64,000 bases of DNA from PVC group bacterium (GTDB taxonomy: Bacteria; Verrucomicrobiota; Kiritimatiellia; UBA8416): the NCBI GenBank assembly GCA_003567005.1, contig PXBF01000107.1:19979-83978 (forward strand). Reading direction: 5' to 3'. The position numbers and the translations under genes are program-made. The notes beneath the pieces were generated by a model. That model saw only the letters and a list, made by a program, of their open reading frames with translations, had not been told where the DNA came from and did no database searches. Shown here piece after piece: positions 43,405 to 52,246 of this stretch (position 1 is the first letter of the stretch; each line of letters starts with the position of its first letter).

Positions 43405-45246
43405 TTCTTTTGTTAACAGGTTTTGCCCTTGTATGATAGCGGTTAGCGTTTCGGAAAGGTCTTGGCGCGTTACAGGTTTTGCCAAGCATGCCCCTACGCC
43501 CGCTGCCTTGGCGGCTTGCAGGTCTAGTTTTTCTGGATAGCCCGTAATGATCATTATGGGTAGGTCAAGGATTAGAGCATGTGCTGCTTTTGCAAGTTCC
43601 AATCCGTTTTTCCCGGGCATGATAAGATCGGAAATCAAGGCATGTATCGTACCGTCAGCCTTTTTGATATGCGTAAGCGCATCTTGTGGATCGGAGCAAA
43701 TAATGGGGTCATAACCGATTGAGGTCAACAGGGGGTGCACCATTCGGCAAATACTGGGATCATCATCCACAAAAAGAATGGCTTGATGATTGCCGGAAGG
43801 GTGAGGCCGATGATTCGTCGGTTGTTCTTGTTCACGTTCAAGTAGAGGTAGGGCGATATGAATTGTCGTTCCTTCTCCTTGTGTGGATTCGATCGCGATG
43901 GCGCCACCTGCCGCATCAAGGATTGACTTGGCCACGGGGAGGCCCATGCCTGGCCGGTCTTCAGCCTGTTTGGTTGAAAAAAATGGTTCGAACACCCTGT
44001 TGAGCAGGTTATCAGGAATTCCTGTTCCGGTATCCTTGATAGATAGTCGAACATAGGATCCTTCGGATAAATTGGTAAATCCGTGCTGTTGGTCTCCATG
44101 TTCTTCAAAGGTTGAAAAGAGAAAGTCCAAGGTTCCTCCCTGTGCTTGCATCGCATCTCTAGCATTATCTGCCAAATGGGTGATGACTTGGAGGATCTGG
44201 TTGGGATTTGCGAGCACACGATCTTCTTTTGTCTGGAAATAGGTGCGCACTTCAATATCTGGTGAGAGGATAGATGTTTGTTGTTTAGCAACCTCTTTGA
44301 TGATGGGAATGAGATGTATTGCTGAAGCTTCACCATCTGGTAAGCGTGCATAGATGAGTATTTGTTTAATCAGTTCCTTCGCCCGTAGTGCGGCGTGATT
44401 TATTTCAGCAAAGAAATCCTGTAGGGTCTCGTTGCCGGCGCAAAAGTCGGCCCCTATTTCAGCGTATCCTAGAATGGGAGTCAAAATATTGTTAAAGTCG
44501 TGGGCAATGCCACTGGTAAGGATACCGATAGATGCCATTCTTTCCGATTGCATGCGTTGTTTGTGTAATCTGGCTTGTGCCTTGTCTTTTTCTGCTTGCA
44601 TTGGCAGAGGTGGACGAGGACTTTCTGTTTTACATGCGCGCAGTGCATGCAAGAGATAGCGGTTGTTATCGTGCTGCACAATGTAGGCGCGCCTTTGTGC
44701 CGTTATGACATGGCCTATTTGGGTTATGCATTTGATTTTTTCATCAATCTCGCCGCCTTGTTCGAGCGTCATCAATTGTTCGCGGATACGATATTTGCTG
44801 TTTTCGTTCTGGCCCCCATGCGCTTTCGTACCCAATTGGTGTTCTGCGTCTGTATGCTGTTGTTGGGAATCTTCTTTATCCGGTATTGTGTATTCCAAAT
44901 TTTCGCATTTGAGCTCTTTCCACCCATCATCAGTGATTTCCAATAGATTGCATGCGGTTTTGTTTGCATATATGCAAGGTTGGAGAGATGCATGGCTTTG
45001 AATGGGAAAGACGAGAATCGCAGCATCAGTATGGTCGAGAAGTGTGCTAAGAAACCCAGCATGTTGTTTTTGGCGGATGCTTTGTTTTTTTGCGTCGTCA
45101 CGTTCGTTCAACAGTTCTAGCTCATAGCGTTTCTGACGGGCTCTTTTCTTGCGGTAGGTATTGTGTGCATAGAATAGATATACACCGATGCCGAGAAGCA
45201 GAATGGCGAAGAGACCGAGAATAAGTTGATAGAAAAGCACTTCCAT
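43354..45246 (-). CDS. membrane-anchored hybrid sensor histidine kinase
   Basis: A 630-residue hybrid kinase. One N-terminal membrane helix (residues about 3-25, LFYQLILGLFAILLLGIGVY) and a basic coiled linker are followed by a PAS-like region (to about residue 190). The HisKA domain has GIAHDFNNILTPILGYA, the HATPase domain has HLADNARDAMQAQGG, DTGTGIPDNLLNRVFEPFF and GMGLPVAKSI. The C-terminal receiver has ILFVDDDPSICRM, LISDLIMPGKNG and CLAKPVT. ATG 45246 begins the membrane segment; a longer upstream frame lacks a plausible start. Cognate output is unknown; a NarL-type regulator lies 13 kb away. Confidence 0.93.
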   Translation of the reverse strand: MEVLFYQLILGLFAILLLGIGVYLFYAHNTYRKKRARQKRYELELLNERDDAKKQSIRQKQHAGFLSTLLDHTDAAILVFPIQSHASLQPCIYANKTACNLLEITDDGWKELKCENLEYTIPDKEDSQQQHTDAEHQLGTKAHGGQNENSKYRIREQLMTLEQGGEIDEKIKCITQIGHVITAQRRAYIVQHDNNRYLLHALRACKTESPRPPLPMQAEKDKAQARLHKQRMQSERMASIGILTSGIAHDFNNILTPILGYAEIGADFCAGNETLQDFFAEINHAALRAKELIKQILIYARLPDGEASAIHLIPIIKEVAKQQTSILSPDIEVRTYFQTKEDRVLANPNQILQVITHLADNARDAMQAQGGTLDFLFSTFEEHGDQQHGFTNLSEGSYVRLSIKDTGTGIPDNLLNRVFEPFFSTKQAEDRPGMGLPVAKSILDAAGGAIAIESTQGEGTTIHIALPLLEREQEQPTNHRPHPSGNHQAILFVDDDPSICRMVHPLLTSIGYDPIICSDPQDALTHIKKADGTIHALISDLIMPGKNGLELAKAAHALILDLPIMIITGYPEKLDLQAAKAAGVGACLAKPVTRQDLSETLTAIIQGQNLLTKELEVQPAKHPPQCEKDA

Positions 45247-45440
45247 AGTGGGCGTATCATACTTCAGGGTTATTGATTTAGCGAAAGAAAAGTGTGCAAG
45301 GATTCTGCCGTTTTGTGTGCATCGTACCTTTTGCATTGACGATATGCATGTTTCCCGATTCCATGCGCAGATGCTTATGTGCGGATTGTGTAGACAGAAA
45401 CACATGCTACCATTCATGATGAACAGAGATAGGAGTACGT

Positions 45441-46442
45441 TTGGTTTCGCGAGACCTTTTACCAGAGAACCCGCCCCATCTGCCAGTGGGTAGTTCCCGC
45501 TATTATTTGTCATTAGCTGCCTCACTGGATCCGGCACGGGATCCGATAGCGGCACAAACGGTTCGTACGGATGCGGAAGATGTTGTGTTGCCGCATGAGA
45601 GTGTAGATCCTTTGGCAGAAGCGCGTTTCATGCCCGTTCCCCGGTTGATACATCGTTACCCTAATCGGGTATTGCTGCTAGCTTGCGAGCGCTGTGCTAC
45701 TTATTGTCGGCATTGTTTTCGCCGGCACTTTACGGGGCAATCAGGTGGCCAGATAAAATCCGAGGATCTCGCACGTGTGGCATCGTATGTTGGCAAGCAC
45801 CTTGAGATTGATGAGGTGTTGATCAGTGGTGGTGACCCACTCATGCTAGACGACGAGCGGCTGGTATCCATATTGGATGCGATACAGGCGGCGGTAGATC
45901 CAAGAGCACTGCTTTTCCGCATTGCAACGCGTATGCCCGTAGTGATGCCGAAACGGATTACGGTTACATTGGCCAAACGGTTGCGGGAGCATGGTAAAGG
46001 GCGTGTGTGGGTCGTTACACAGGTAAACCATCCACGTGAAATGACTCCCGCTTTCGCGCAAGCCATTGCTTGTTTTGTGGATCAGGGCATTCCGGTTTTG
46101 AATCAAGCGGTTTTGCTGCGCGGGGTGAATAATGATGTGGATGTGCTGGCGGAGCTTTTTGGTGGTCTCTTGCGCGCGCGTGTGAAACCGTATTATTTGT
46201 TTCAAGGGGACTTGGCTGCAGGGACATCGCATTTTCGAACAACGATTGATGAAGGGCTAGACTTGATGGATGCCTTGCGAGATCGTTTGTCGGGTATGGC
46301 AATGCCAACGTATGCTGTAGATTTGCCTGATGGGGGTGGAAAAATTGTGTTAACACGTGCCACGGTGCAAGGGATCCGGGATGGAAGCTATCTTTTGCTA
46401 GATCGCGCGGGGCAGCAACACCGGTATCCATATGAAGGATAA
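45441..46442 (+). CDS. KamA-family radical SAM aminomutase-like protein
   Basis: A 333-residue radical SAM protein of the lysine 2,3-aminomutase/EpmB family. The cluster motif is CATYCRHCFR (C-x3-C-x2-C), followed by SGGDPLMLDDERL, and DLPDGGGKIVLTR supplies the PLP-binding Lys. The family isomerises lysine or beta-lysylates elongation factor P. The length (about 340) is nearer EpmB than the 416-residue aminomutase, but no epmA or efp is nearby, so the function is not fixed. It starts with TTG at 45441, five bases after AGGAG. It is convergent with rnfE. Confidence 0.9.
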   Translation: MVSRDLLPENPPHLPVGSSRYYLSLAASLDPARDPIAAQTVRTDAEDVVLPHESVDPLAEARFMPVPRLIHRYPNRVLLLACERCATYCRHCFRRHFTGQSGGQIKSEDLARVASYVGKHLEIDEVLISGGDPLMLDDERLVSILDAIQAAVDPRALLFRIATRMPVVMPKRITVTLAKRLREHGKGRVWVVTQVNHPREMTPAFAQAIACFVDQGIPVLNQAVLLRGVNNDVDVLAELFGGLLRARVKPYYLFQGDLAAGTSHFRTTIDEGLDLMDALRDRLSGMAMPTYAVDLPDGGGKIVLTRATVQGIRDGSYLLLDRAGQQHRYPYEG

Positions 46443-46481
46443 ATACTGTTAAGGTTTTCGCATTTCTGTTTGGGACTATTT

Positions 46482-47159
46482 CTACGAGCCCCATTTGCAG
46501 AGGGTACAGGTGCGGCAGTCCATGGTGGCGGGTAGGGGAATGGCTTTTCCGGCGCGGCGTGCTTGCCAGGCGGAAAAGTGATTCATCCCGGCAAGGAGTA
46601 ATCCGAGCATGATAAATCCGCCGGGTGCGAGAATCAGTAGGATGACTGGGGATTCGGTGGGGATCTGGAGTAGGGTAAGCTCGTTCCAGAGCGTGAGTGT
46701 GCCACTGCCAATGATTTCGCGGCTAGCTCCGAGAGCTGCGAGGGCCAGAGTGAAGCCTGCGCCCATGCCGAGGCCATCCACGATGGAAAGCATGGTGGGA
46801 TGTCGCGAGGCAAAGGCTTCCGCACGCCCCAGAATGATACAGTTGACGACAATCAGCGGGATAAAGATGCCGAGGGCGTCATGCAGGTCGGGGACAAAGG
46901 CAGCCATCACGAGGTCGACAATCGTTACGAATGTGGCAATGACGACGATAAAGCAGGGGATGCGCACTTTTTCGGGTATGATATTGCGAATGGTCGAGAT
47001 AACGGTGTTCGAGCAAACCAGGACAAATGTTGATGCCATGCCCATACCAAGCGCATTTTCGAGAGATGTGGTTACGGCGAGAACGGGGCACATCCCCAAT
47101 ACAAGTTTGAGTACGGGGTTTTCGCGCCACAGTCCTTTGGTAAACGTTTTCCAGAACAT
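46482..47159 (-). CDS. rnfE: Rnf complex subunit RnfE
   Basis: A 225-residue integral membrane subunit of the Rnf ferredoxin:NAD+ oxidoreductase, which couples electron flow to ion translocation. It has [27 protein letters not shown] and FVPLIVVNC-like [18 protein letters not shown], and about six membrane helices. The C-terminus is Cys-rich ([11 protein letters not shown]), an unusual tail. It is last in the minus-strand operon rnfABCDGE, 2 nt after rnfG. Confidence 0.95.
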   Translation of the reverse strand: MFWKTFTKGLWRENPVLKLVLGMCPVLAVTTSLENALGMGMASTFVLVCSNTVISTIRNIIPEKVRIPCFIVVIATFVTIVDLVMAAFVPDLHDALGIFIPLIVVNCIILGRAEAFASRHPTMLSIVDGLGMGAGFTLALAALGASREIIGSGTLTLWNELTLLQIPTESPVILLILAPGGFIMLGLLLAGMNHFSAWQARRAGKAIPLPATMDCRTCTLCKWGS

Positions 47160-47161
47160 CG

Positions 47162-47737
47162 TTAGATTCCTTCCCTTAACGTTGATCGATGTGCTTCGAA
47201 CGCCTCAGCGACTTGCATTACAGCATCGGCCACTGCCCTGGAAGAGATTGTGGCCGCTGTGATCTCATCCATGTCTCCGCCATCTTTTTTCACGCGCCAG
47301 TTCGTGTCCGTGATGGGTCGATCCCGAAACGCTTCCAAGAAAGACTCTTCGGTAATTTTGGCTCCCAGTCCGGGTGTTTCCGTATGACCGGGCAGAATGA
47401 CGAGGCCTGTCGTCATGCCATCGATATCCAGCCCGAGCATCATGCGGATTTCGCCGCCGTAGCCGGCGCTGGTAGAGAACTGGATTGCATAACCGACGAG
47501 GTCTTTTTCATTCCGGTATGCCGGACTGAAGAAATATCGTCTGTTGTTATGTTCCAGCTCGATTGCGTCATCGATGCGGTCATGTGCGGGCAAGACTTGC
47601 GCCGCGGCAGCGGCTATGCGCATCTGGGCTACGGCTTCAATACGCGCAGCGGTGGCATCGTATACGAATGCCAGCAAGGCACCGGAAACGATGCAAATCG
47701 CGGTTAATGAACCAATAAGTTTCAGTGAATCTTTCAT
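47162..47737 (-). CDS. rnfG: Rnf complex subunit RnfG (flavinylated)
   Basis: A 191-residue periplasmic subunit with one N-terminal membrane anchor (residues about 8-27). It has the RnfG/NqrC FMN-binding domain: [18 protein letters not shown] and the attachment motif [11 protein letters not shown], in which Thr163 would carry covalent FMN through ApbE. The usual Gly before Ala-Thr is replaced by Ala. It overlaps rnfD by 4 nt. No apbE is in the window. Confidence 0.93.
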   Translation of the reverse strand: MKDSLKLIGSLTAICIVSGALLAFVYDATAARIEAVAQMRIAAAAAQVLPAHDRIDDAIELEHNNRRYFFSPAYRNEKDLVGYAIQFSTSAGYGGEIRMMLGLDIDGMTTGLVILPGHTETPGLGAKITEESFLEAFRDRPITDTNWRVKKDGGDMDEITAATISSRAVADAVMQVAEAFEAHRSTLREGI

Positions 47738-48744
47738 TTTTTATGTCCGTAAATACCTGGTTGGGTAAACTGATTGATCAGTGGGGTGACAGCATTCATC
47801 AGAAGGATGGCAAAGCTGACGCCTTCCGGATACGCTCCCCAGCGACGAATGACCATGGTAAGCAGTCCGCAGCCGACGCCATAGAAAAGCTGTCCCTTTT
47901 TGGAGAGTGGGGAGGTTGTCATATCGGTTGCCATGTAAAGAGCGCCGAGCATGAGTCCACCGGCGAGCAGGTGAAAGCTGACAGGCATATTGGCGTCGGG
48001 GTTTAACACGCGCAAAATGCCGGCAAAGAGTACTACGGTTGCAAGGTAGGAGCCAGGGATGTGCCAGGAGATGCAGCGTCGCCAGAGCAAGTAGGCTGCA
48101 CCTAGCAGGAGCGCAAGGGCGGAGACTTCGCCGATACATCCGTCCATATTGCCGACAAAAAAGCGCATGGCCATGGAGCCATCCCATGAGAAGGGAATGG
48201 GGTCGCCACTGGTAATTGCCGTTTTGACCATGTCTAGTGGCGTTGCGGTTGTGGCACCATCAATCCAGCCCAGGGATGTCCAACGGGCTGTATTCAGGGG
48301 GCTATGCCAGCGGGTCATGGCTGCAGGAAAAGATACAAGTAATGCAACGCGGGCAATCAATGCCGGGTTGAAGGGATTATAGCCAATGCCGCCGAACACT
48401 TGCTTGGCAATTGCAATGGCCACAATGCAGCCGAAGAGGGCTTGCCAGGTGGGTAGGGAGGGGGGCAAGTTGAAGGCCAGCAGGATACCGGTGACGACAG
48501 CGCTGAGATCATCAATAGCCAGATTACGACCCATCATTTTGCGACAAGCTGCTTCTGTGACGACGCATCCGATTACGCATACGAGCATCAGGCGAATGGC
48601 GTGCCAGCCAAAAAAGTATGTAGCGGCGATCATGGCAGGTATTAATGCAATGATTACATCTAGCATAATACGGCGCACCGTATCTCCGGAATGAGCATGG
48701 GGTGCACTGCTTACGGTATATATCGGGTTAGCGGCTTCTGTCAT
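47734..48744 (-). CDS. rnfD: Rnf complex subunit RnfD (flavinylated)
   Basis: A 336-residue membrane subunit like NqrB. It has about ten helices, with KQVFGGIGYNPFNPALIARV and the covalent flavin motif DGATTATPLD (Thr165-Thr168 region), and later AYPEGVSFAILLMNAVTPL. It sits in the electron and ion path of the Rnf complex. It overlaps rnfC and rnfG by 4 nt each. Confidence 0.96.
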   Translation of the reverse strand: MTEAANPIYTVSSAPHAHSGDTVRRIMLDVIIALIPAMIAATYFFGWHAIRLMLVCVIGCVVTEAACRKMMGRNLAIDDLSAVVTGILLAFNLPPSLPTWQALFGCIVAIAIAKQVFGGIGYNPFNPALIARVALLVSFPAAMTRWHSPLNTARWTSLGWIDGATTATPLDMVKTAITSGDPIPFSWDGSMAMRFFVGNMDGCIGEVSALALLLGAAYLLWRRCISWHIPGSYLATVVLFAGILRVLNPDANMPVSFHLLAGGLMLGALYMATDMTTSPLSKKGQLFYGVGCGLLTMVIRRWGAYPEGVSFAILLMNAVTPLINQFTQPGIYGHKK

Positions 48745-50102
48745 TTGGCACCTTTGGCGTCTGCAGCCTGACGGCTCTTCAAGATAATCTTCGGTTTGGC
48801 GAGTTTAAAGTGTTGCACGAGTGGGCGTGAAGAGGGGCACACAAACGCGCAGCAACCGCACTCAATGCAATCGAGAATGTTGAGGGATTCGGCGCGATCA
48901 TAGTCGCCGCCTTCTACCGCATAACTGATCGCGGCAGGGACGAGATTCATGGGGCATGCTTCGAGGCATCGTCCGCATCCGATACAGGGCAAGGCGCGAT
49001 AAATATGTACGCGACTTTGCTCCAAAAGGACCAAACCCGAGGTGGTTTTGGTTGTAGCGACATCGAGATTGGGTTGTGCCATGCCCATCATGGGACCGCC
49101 GGAGATGACTTTTGCCGCTTCTGCGGTGAGCCCCCCGCAGAAGGACACAAGATCGGCATACGTGGTGCCGAGGGGGGCAAGCACGTTTTGGGGACTTTTG
49201 ACGATATGCCCCGTTACGGTCGTCACTCGTTGTGTCAAGGGGATACCCTTTTCGATTGCCTCGGCAATGGCGAGCACCGTGCCTACATTTTCTACTACGC
49301 AGCCGACATCCATAGGGAGTCCGCCGGAGGGAACTTCCCTGCCAGTGGTTACCGCAATTTGCTGTTTTTCGGCACCTTGTGGATATTCGGTTGGTAGGAT
49401 GCAGACGGTTGCATCGATCTTTTCTGCGTTTGCCAGTGCATCTTGCATGGCCTGGATGGCTTCCGGTTTGTTTTCCTCGATGGCAACAAAAACGGATTTC
49501 ACATTCAAAATATAGCACATCATTCGAATGCCATCGGCGATACCTTTGCTGTGCTCGATCATGAGTCGATGGTCGGCGGTGAGATAGGGTTCGCATTCGG
49601 CACCATTGATGATAATTGTGTCGATGGGCTTGTCCGAAGGAGGAGAGAGTTTGACGTGCGTGGGAAAGCCAGCTCCTCCCATGCCGGCAACGCCTGCTTC
49701 AGAGATGCGTGTTATGAGTTCTTCCTGCGGGCGATCCTGCCAATCGGATAGCGGAGACATCGTCGTGCTTTCGGTATTGTCGGGATCTGTTTCAAGGACC
49801 ACGCGTGGGGCCATGGTTCCTGCCGGGGTTGCAGCACTATCAATATCGACGATTTTTCCGCATACGGGGGCGTGGATAGGAACCGATATGTATCCGGTAG
49901 CCTCGGCGATGCATTGTCCACGGGTCACGACATCCCCTTTGGCAACAATCGGTTTAGCGGGCGCGCCCAGATGCTGCGACATGGAAAGATACAGTTTTTG
50001 CGGTATGGGCATTTCCGTGATGGGACAATCAGAGGTTAGTCCCTTGAAGTACTGGGGATGAATGCTGCCACGTAGTTTTCGCAAAGCTCTTGTTACGCGC
50101 AT
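48741..50102 (-). CDS. rnfC: Rnf complex subunit RnfC (NADH-side iron-sulfur protein)
   Basis: A 453-residue peripheral subunit with a Rossmann-like FMN and NAD(H) region (GMGGAGFPTHVKLSP, IINGAECEPYLTADHRLM) and two [4Fe-4S] clusters, CIGCGRCLEACPMNLVP and CIECGCCAFVCPSSRPL. It is the NAD+-reducing end of the complex. ATG 50102 has AAAGGGGAAC upstream; a longer frame is rejected. It overlaps rnfB by 10 nt. Confidence 0.96.
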   Translation of the reverse strand: MRVTRALRKLRGSIHPQYFKGLTSDCPITEMPIPQKLYLSMSQHLGAPAKPIVAKGDVVTRGQCIAEATGYISVPIHAPVCGKIVDIDSAATPAGTMAPRVVLETDPDNTESTTMSPLSDWQDRPQEELITRISEAGVAGMGGAGFPTHVKLSPPSDKPIDTIIINGAECEPYLTADHRLMIEHSKGIADGIRMMCYILNVKSVFVAIEENKPEAIQAMQDALANAEKIDATVCILPTEYPQGAEKQQIAVTTGREVPSGGLPMDVGCVVENVGTVLAIAEAIEKGIPLTQRVTTVTGHIVKSPQNVLAPLGTTYADLVSFCGGLTAEAAKVISGGPMMGMAQPNLDVATTKTTSGLVLLEQSRVHIYRALPCIGCGRCLEACPMNLVPAAISYAVEGGDYDRAESLNILDCIECGCCAFVCPSSRPLVQHFKLAKPKIILKSRQAADAKGAK

Positions 50103-50932
50103 GACGGTTCCCCTTTCTGATCCGCTTGCGTATTGTCCACACCTACGGCGACAATGCATTTTCCCGGACATTTTTCAATGACAGCGGGGTTGGATACCTG
50201 ATTACTGTAATTGCGTTTGGCCAGGAATCCATCCATCGAGAAAGCGCTCTCATCCAATTTGGCGCAGATTCGACAGCCAATGCAGGCCACTTTACAGGCT
50301 TTCTTGGCGATAGGCCCCTTATCCTTCGAGCTGCAAAGGACGTGAATCTTTTGCGATGCGGGGACCATGCTGATGATATTACGTGGGCAACTGGTTACGC
50401 AGGCTTTGCAACCGATGCAGAGATCTGGGTGTACAATTGCCAGGTTATTTTTGATTTCGATCGCATCTACGGGGCAGACATGCGCACAGGACCCATAGCC
50501 CAGACACCCATAGCTACAGGTCATATCGCCACCAGCTAGCTGGTGTGCAGCATGGCAATCCATAATGCCATTATAGCTGTGGCGGTGGCGGGCATTGTCC
50601 ACATCCCCTGCGCAATGCACCAATGCCACGGTCTTCTCGAATGCATCCACGGCTGCACCGGTTGCTTCGCCGAGGGCCTCCAGTACATCACTGCCACCGG
50701 GGGCGCAGCGATCAATGGCTTCATCCTCGGTTACGATCGCTTTAGCGTAATCCGAGCAGCCTGCATATCCACAAGCCCCGCAGTTGATGCCGGGAAGCCG
50801 TTTTTCCAGTTCGCCGATTTTCGGGTTTTCCTCGACGGCAAAACAGTGCGCGGCTACGGCGAGAGCCGACGCACAGATAGCGGCAATGCCGCCGATGACA
50901 CCTGCTGTTAGTATAATGGTACTGATATCCAC
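50093..50932 (-). CDS. rnfB: Rnf complex subunit RnfB (ferredoxin-like electron input)
   Basis: A 279-residue subunit with an N-terminal membrane helix (residues about 5-27). It carries the INCGACGYAGCSDYA cluster domain and ferredoxin motifs SYGCLGYGSCAHVCPVD, CIGCKACVTSCPRN and CIGCRICAKLD. It accepts electrons from reduced ferredoxin. The start is GTG at 50932, one base from the rnfA stop. Part of rnfABCDGE. Confidence 0.95.
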   Translation of the reverse strand: MDISTIILTAGVIGGIAAICASALAVAAHCFAVEENPKIGELEKRLPGINCGACGYAGCSDYAKAIVTEDEAIDRCAPGGSDVLEALGEATGAAVDAFEKTVALVHCAGDVDNARHRHSYNGIMDCHAAHQLAGGDMTCSYGCLGYGSCAHVCPVDAIEIKNNLAIVHPDLCIGCKACVTSCPRNIISMVPASQKIHVLCSSKDKGPIAKKACKVACIGCRICAKLDESAFSMDGFLAKRNYSNQVSNPAVIEKCPGKCIVAVGVDNTQADQKGEPSCA

Positions 50933-50933
50933 G

Positions 50934-51527
50934 TTAATTCACCATATTCGCAAAGCCCATGAATGCTAGGCTCAGCAACCCTGCTGTCACAAGTGCAATT
51001 GCTACGCCTTGAAAAGCGCGCGGCGGATGGGCCAGATCAATTTTTTCACGTAACCCCGTGAAAATGATGAGAGCCAATGAAAAGCCAATCGCGGCGGCAA
51101 AGCCAAAAACCACGGCTTTGGAGAAGGAATATTCCAATTGTACGTTCAACACGGCCACACCCATCACGGCGCAATTGGTTGTGATTAAGGGGAGGAAGAT
51201 ACCGAGTGAGGCATGTAGCCGGGGCATCGTTTTTTTCAGGGCCAGTTCAACGAGCTGGACGAAAGATGCGATTACGAGAATAAAGGCAATGGTTTGTAGG
51301 TAGGTCAAGTCGGCACCGATCAAACCATCGGGGTGCAGGAAAAAGTGATAGACAAGCCAGGTCACGGCAGATGCAGAGGTGAGCACGAAAAGGACGGCTC
51401 CACACATTCCGAGAGCCGTACCCATTTTACGCGATACACCTAAAAAGGGGCAAATCCCCAGGAAGCGCGTTAAAACAAAGTTGTTTACCAGAACGGCGCT
51501 GATAATCAGCAATATGTATCCGGTCAT
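50934..51527 (-). CDS. rnfA: Rnf complex subunit RnfA
   Basis: A 197-residue integral membrane subunit with six helices, typified by ISAVLVNNFVLTRFLGICPF and PLITTNCAVMGVAVLN. It lies with RnfE in the membrane core that coordinates an iron-sulfur cluster at the NxCxxx motifs. AAGGAT precedes the ATG. It is the first gene of the operon, so the promoter should lie in the 51.53-51.9 kb gap. This operon order (ABCDGE) is common to many bacteria. Confidence 0.96.
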   Translation of the reverse strand: MTGYILLIISAVLVNNFVLTRFLGICPFLGVSRKMGTALGMCGAVLFVLTSASAVTWLVYHFFLHPDGLIGADLTYLQTIAFILVIASFVQLVELALKKTMPRLHASLGIFLPLITTNCAVMGVAVLNVQLEYSFSKAVVFGFAAAIGFSLALIIFTGLREKIDLAHPPRAFQGVAIALVTAGLLSLAFMGFANMVN

Positions 51528-51950
51528 TATGAATCCTTACAAGTTGCGAAAAATACGTAAAAAACGAAGTTCAGTGGATTACCGAACATGTGTCACATAA
51601 ACAACGTGAATATGTTATAGGCCCCATATGAAATGAAACGAAGTCTGTTTTTTTTACATGGAGCGGATTTCAACGACTACACAGCCATTTGGTCTGACCT
51701 GCGTTGTGGACATTGCATGTGGGCAAAGATAAACAGGTAGTGTCGATATTTCAAGCGAATAGGTATGGCAGCGATTACGTATCATTTGATCGGATTCTCA
51801 TTTTCCATGTTTTCGATTATTCGAATATTTGTGAGGCAAATCGTGGAAGAAAATGTCCGTTCTTTTGTGTTGACTAGAAAGCCACTAGTAAGGTAGCATT
51901 AAAACAGAGCCAAGGTGGGGGGCTCGTTAGTACACGGTAGATGTATCTGA
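51528..51950. other. intergenic region upstream of rnfA
   Basis: About 420 bases without a supported gene. It should hold the rnf promoter on the minus strand; a TATAAC-like element was seen near 51615-51620 but with no convincing -35. The right part is A/T-rich. No attenuator or riboswitch was recognised. Confidence 0.4.
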
Positions 51951-52214
51951 TCAGATCCTGCGGCGCACCTTGGCACGAAACAGGTGGATGCCTAAGAACG
52001 TGAGAACGAACAGCGAAAGGGGGGATGACGCGAAGTGGTCCTCGTTGCCAAGGATTGAGAAAAGGTGCATGTCCATTCGCACTTTCGTCTTACGGGCACG
52101 TATTTTTTCGGATTGTCTACTCCGATAATAAGCAGACATGACATAATCAAATTCGCTGGCAACGTGGCAAGTAAACGCTAGCAAGATCAACGTCGGTTGT
52201 GATGCGAAAAGCAT
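51951..52214 (-). CDS. possible small membrane protein, doubtful
   Basis: An 87-residue open frame. Its C-terminal end is hydrophobic followed by a basic tail (SPLSLFVLTFLGIHLFRAKVRRRI), like a membrane anchor or surface-sorting tail, and residues 1-20 are also hydrophobic. No ribosome site is evident, no homologue is recognised, and the gene faces away from the beta-helix gene. It may be noise in a 719-bp gap. Confidence 0.2.
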   Translation of the reverse strand: MLFASQPTLILLAFTCHVASEFDYVMSAYYRSRQSEKIRARKTKVRMDMHLFSILGNEDHFASSPLSLFVLTFLGIHLFRAKVRRRI

Positions 52215-52246
52215 GACAATGCGCGGCTAAAGAAGGAGATGAAGTC

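Noticed and set aside
48898..49596. Long open frames antisense to rnfC
   Set aside because: Codon patterns follow the complementary rnfC gene, and the products are rich in Arg/His/Ser without domains.
51951..52214. 87-residue minus-strand frame as a PEP-CTERM-type surface-sorting protein
   Set aside because: It has a hydrophobic tail and basic end but no VPEP-like motif and no evident start site; listed as a doubtful feature only.
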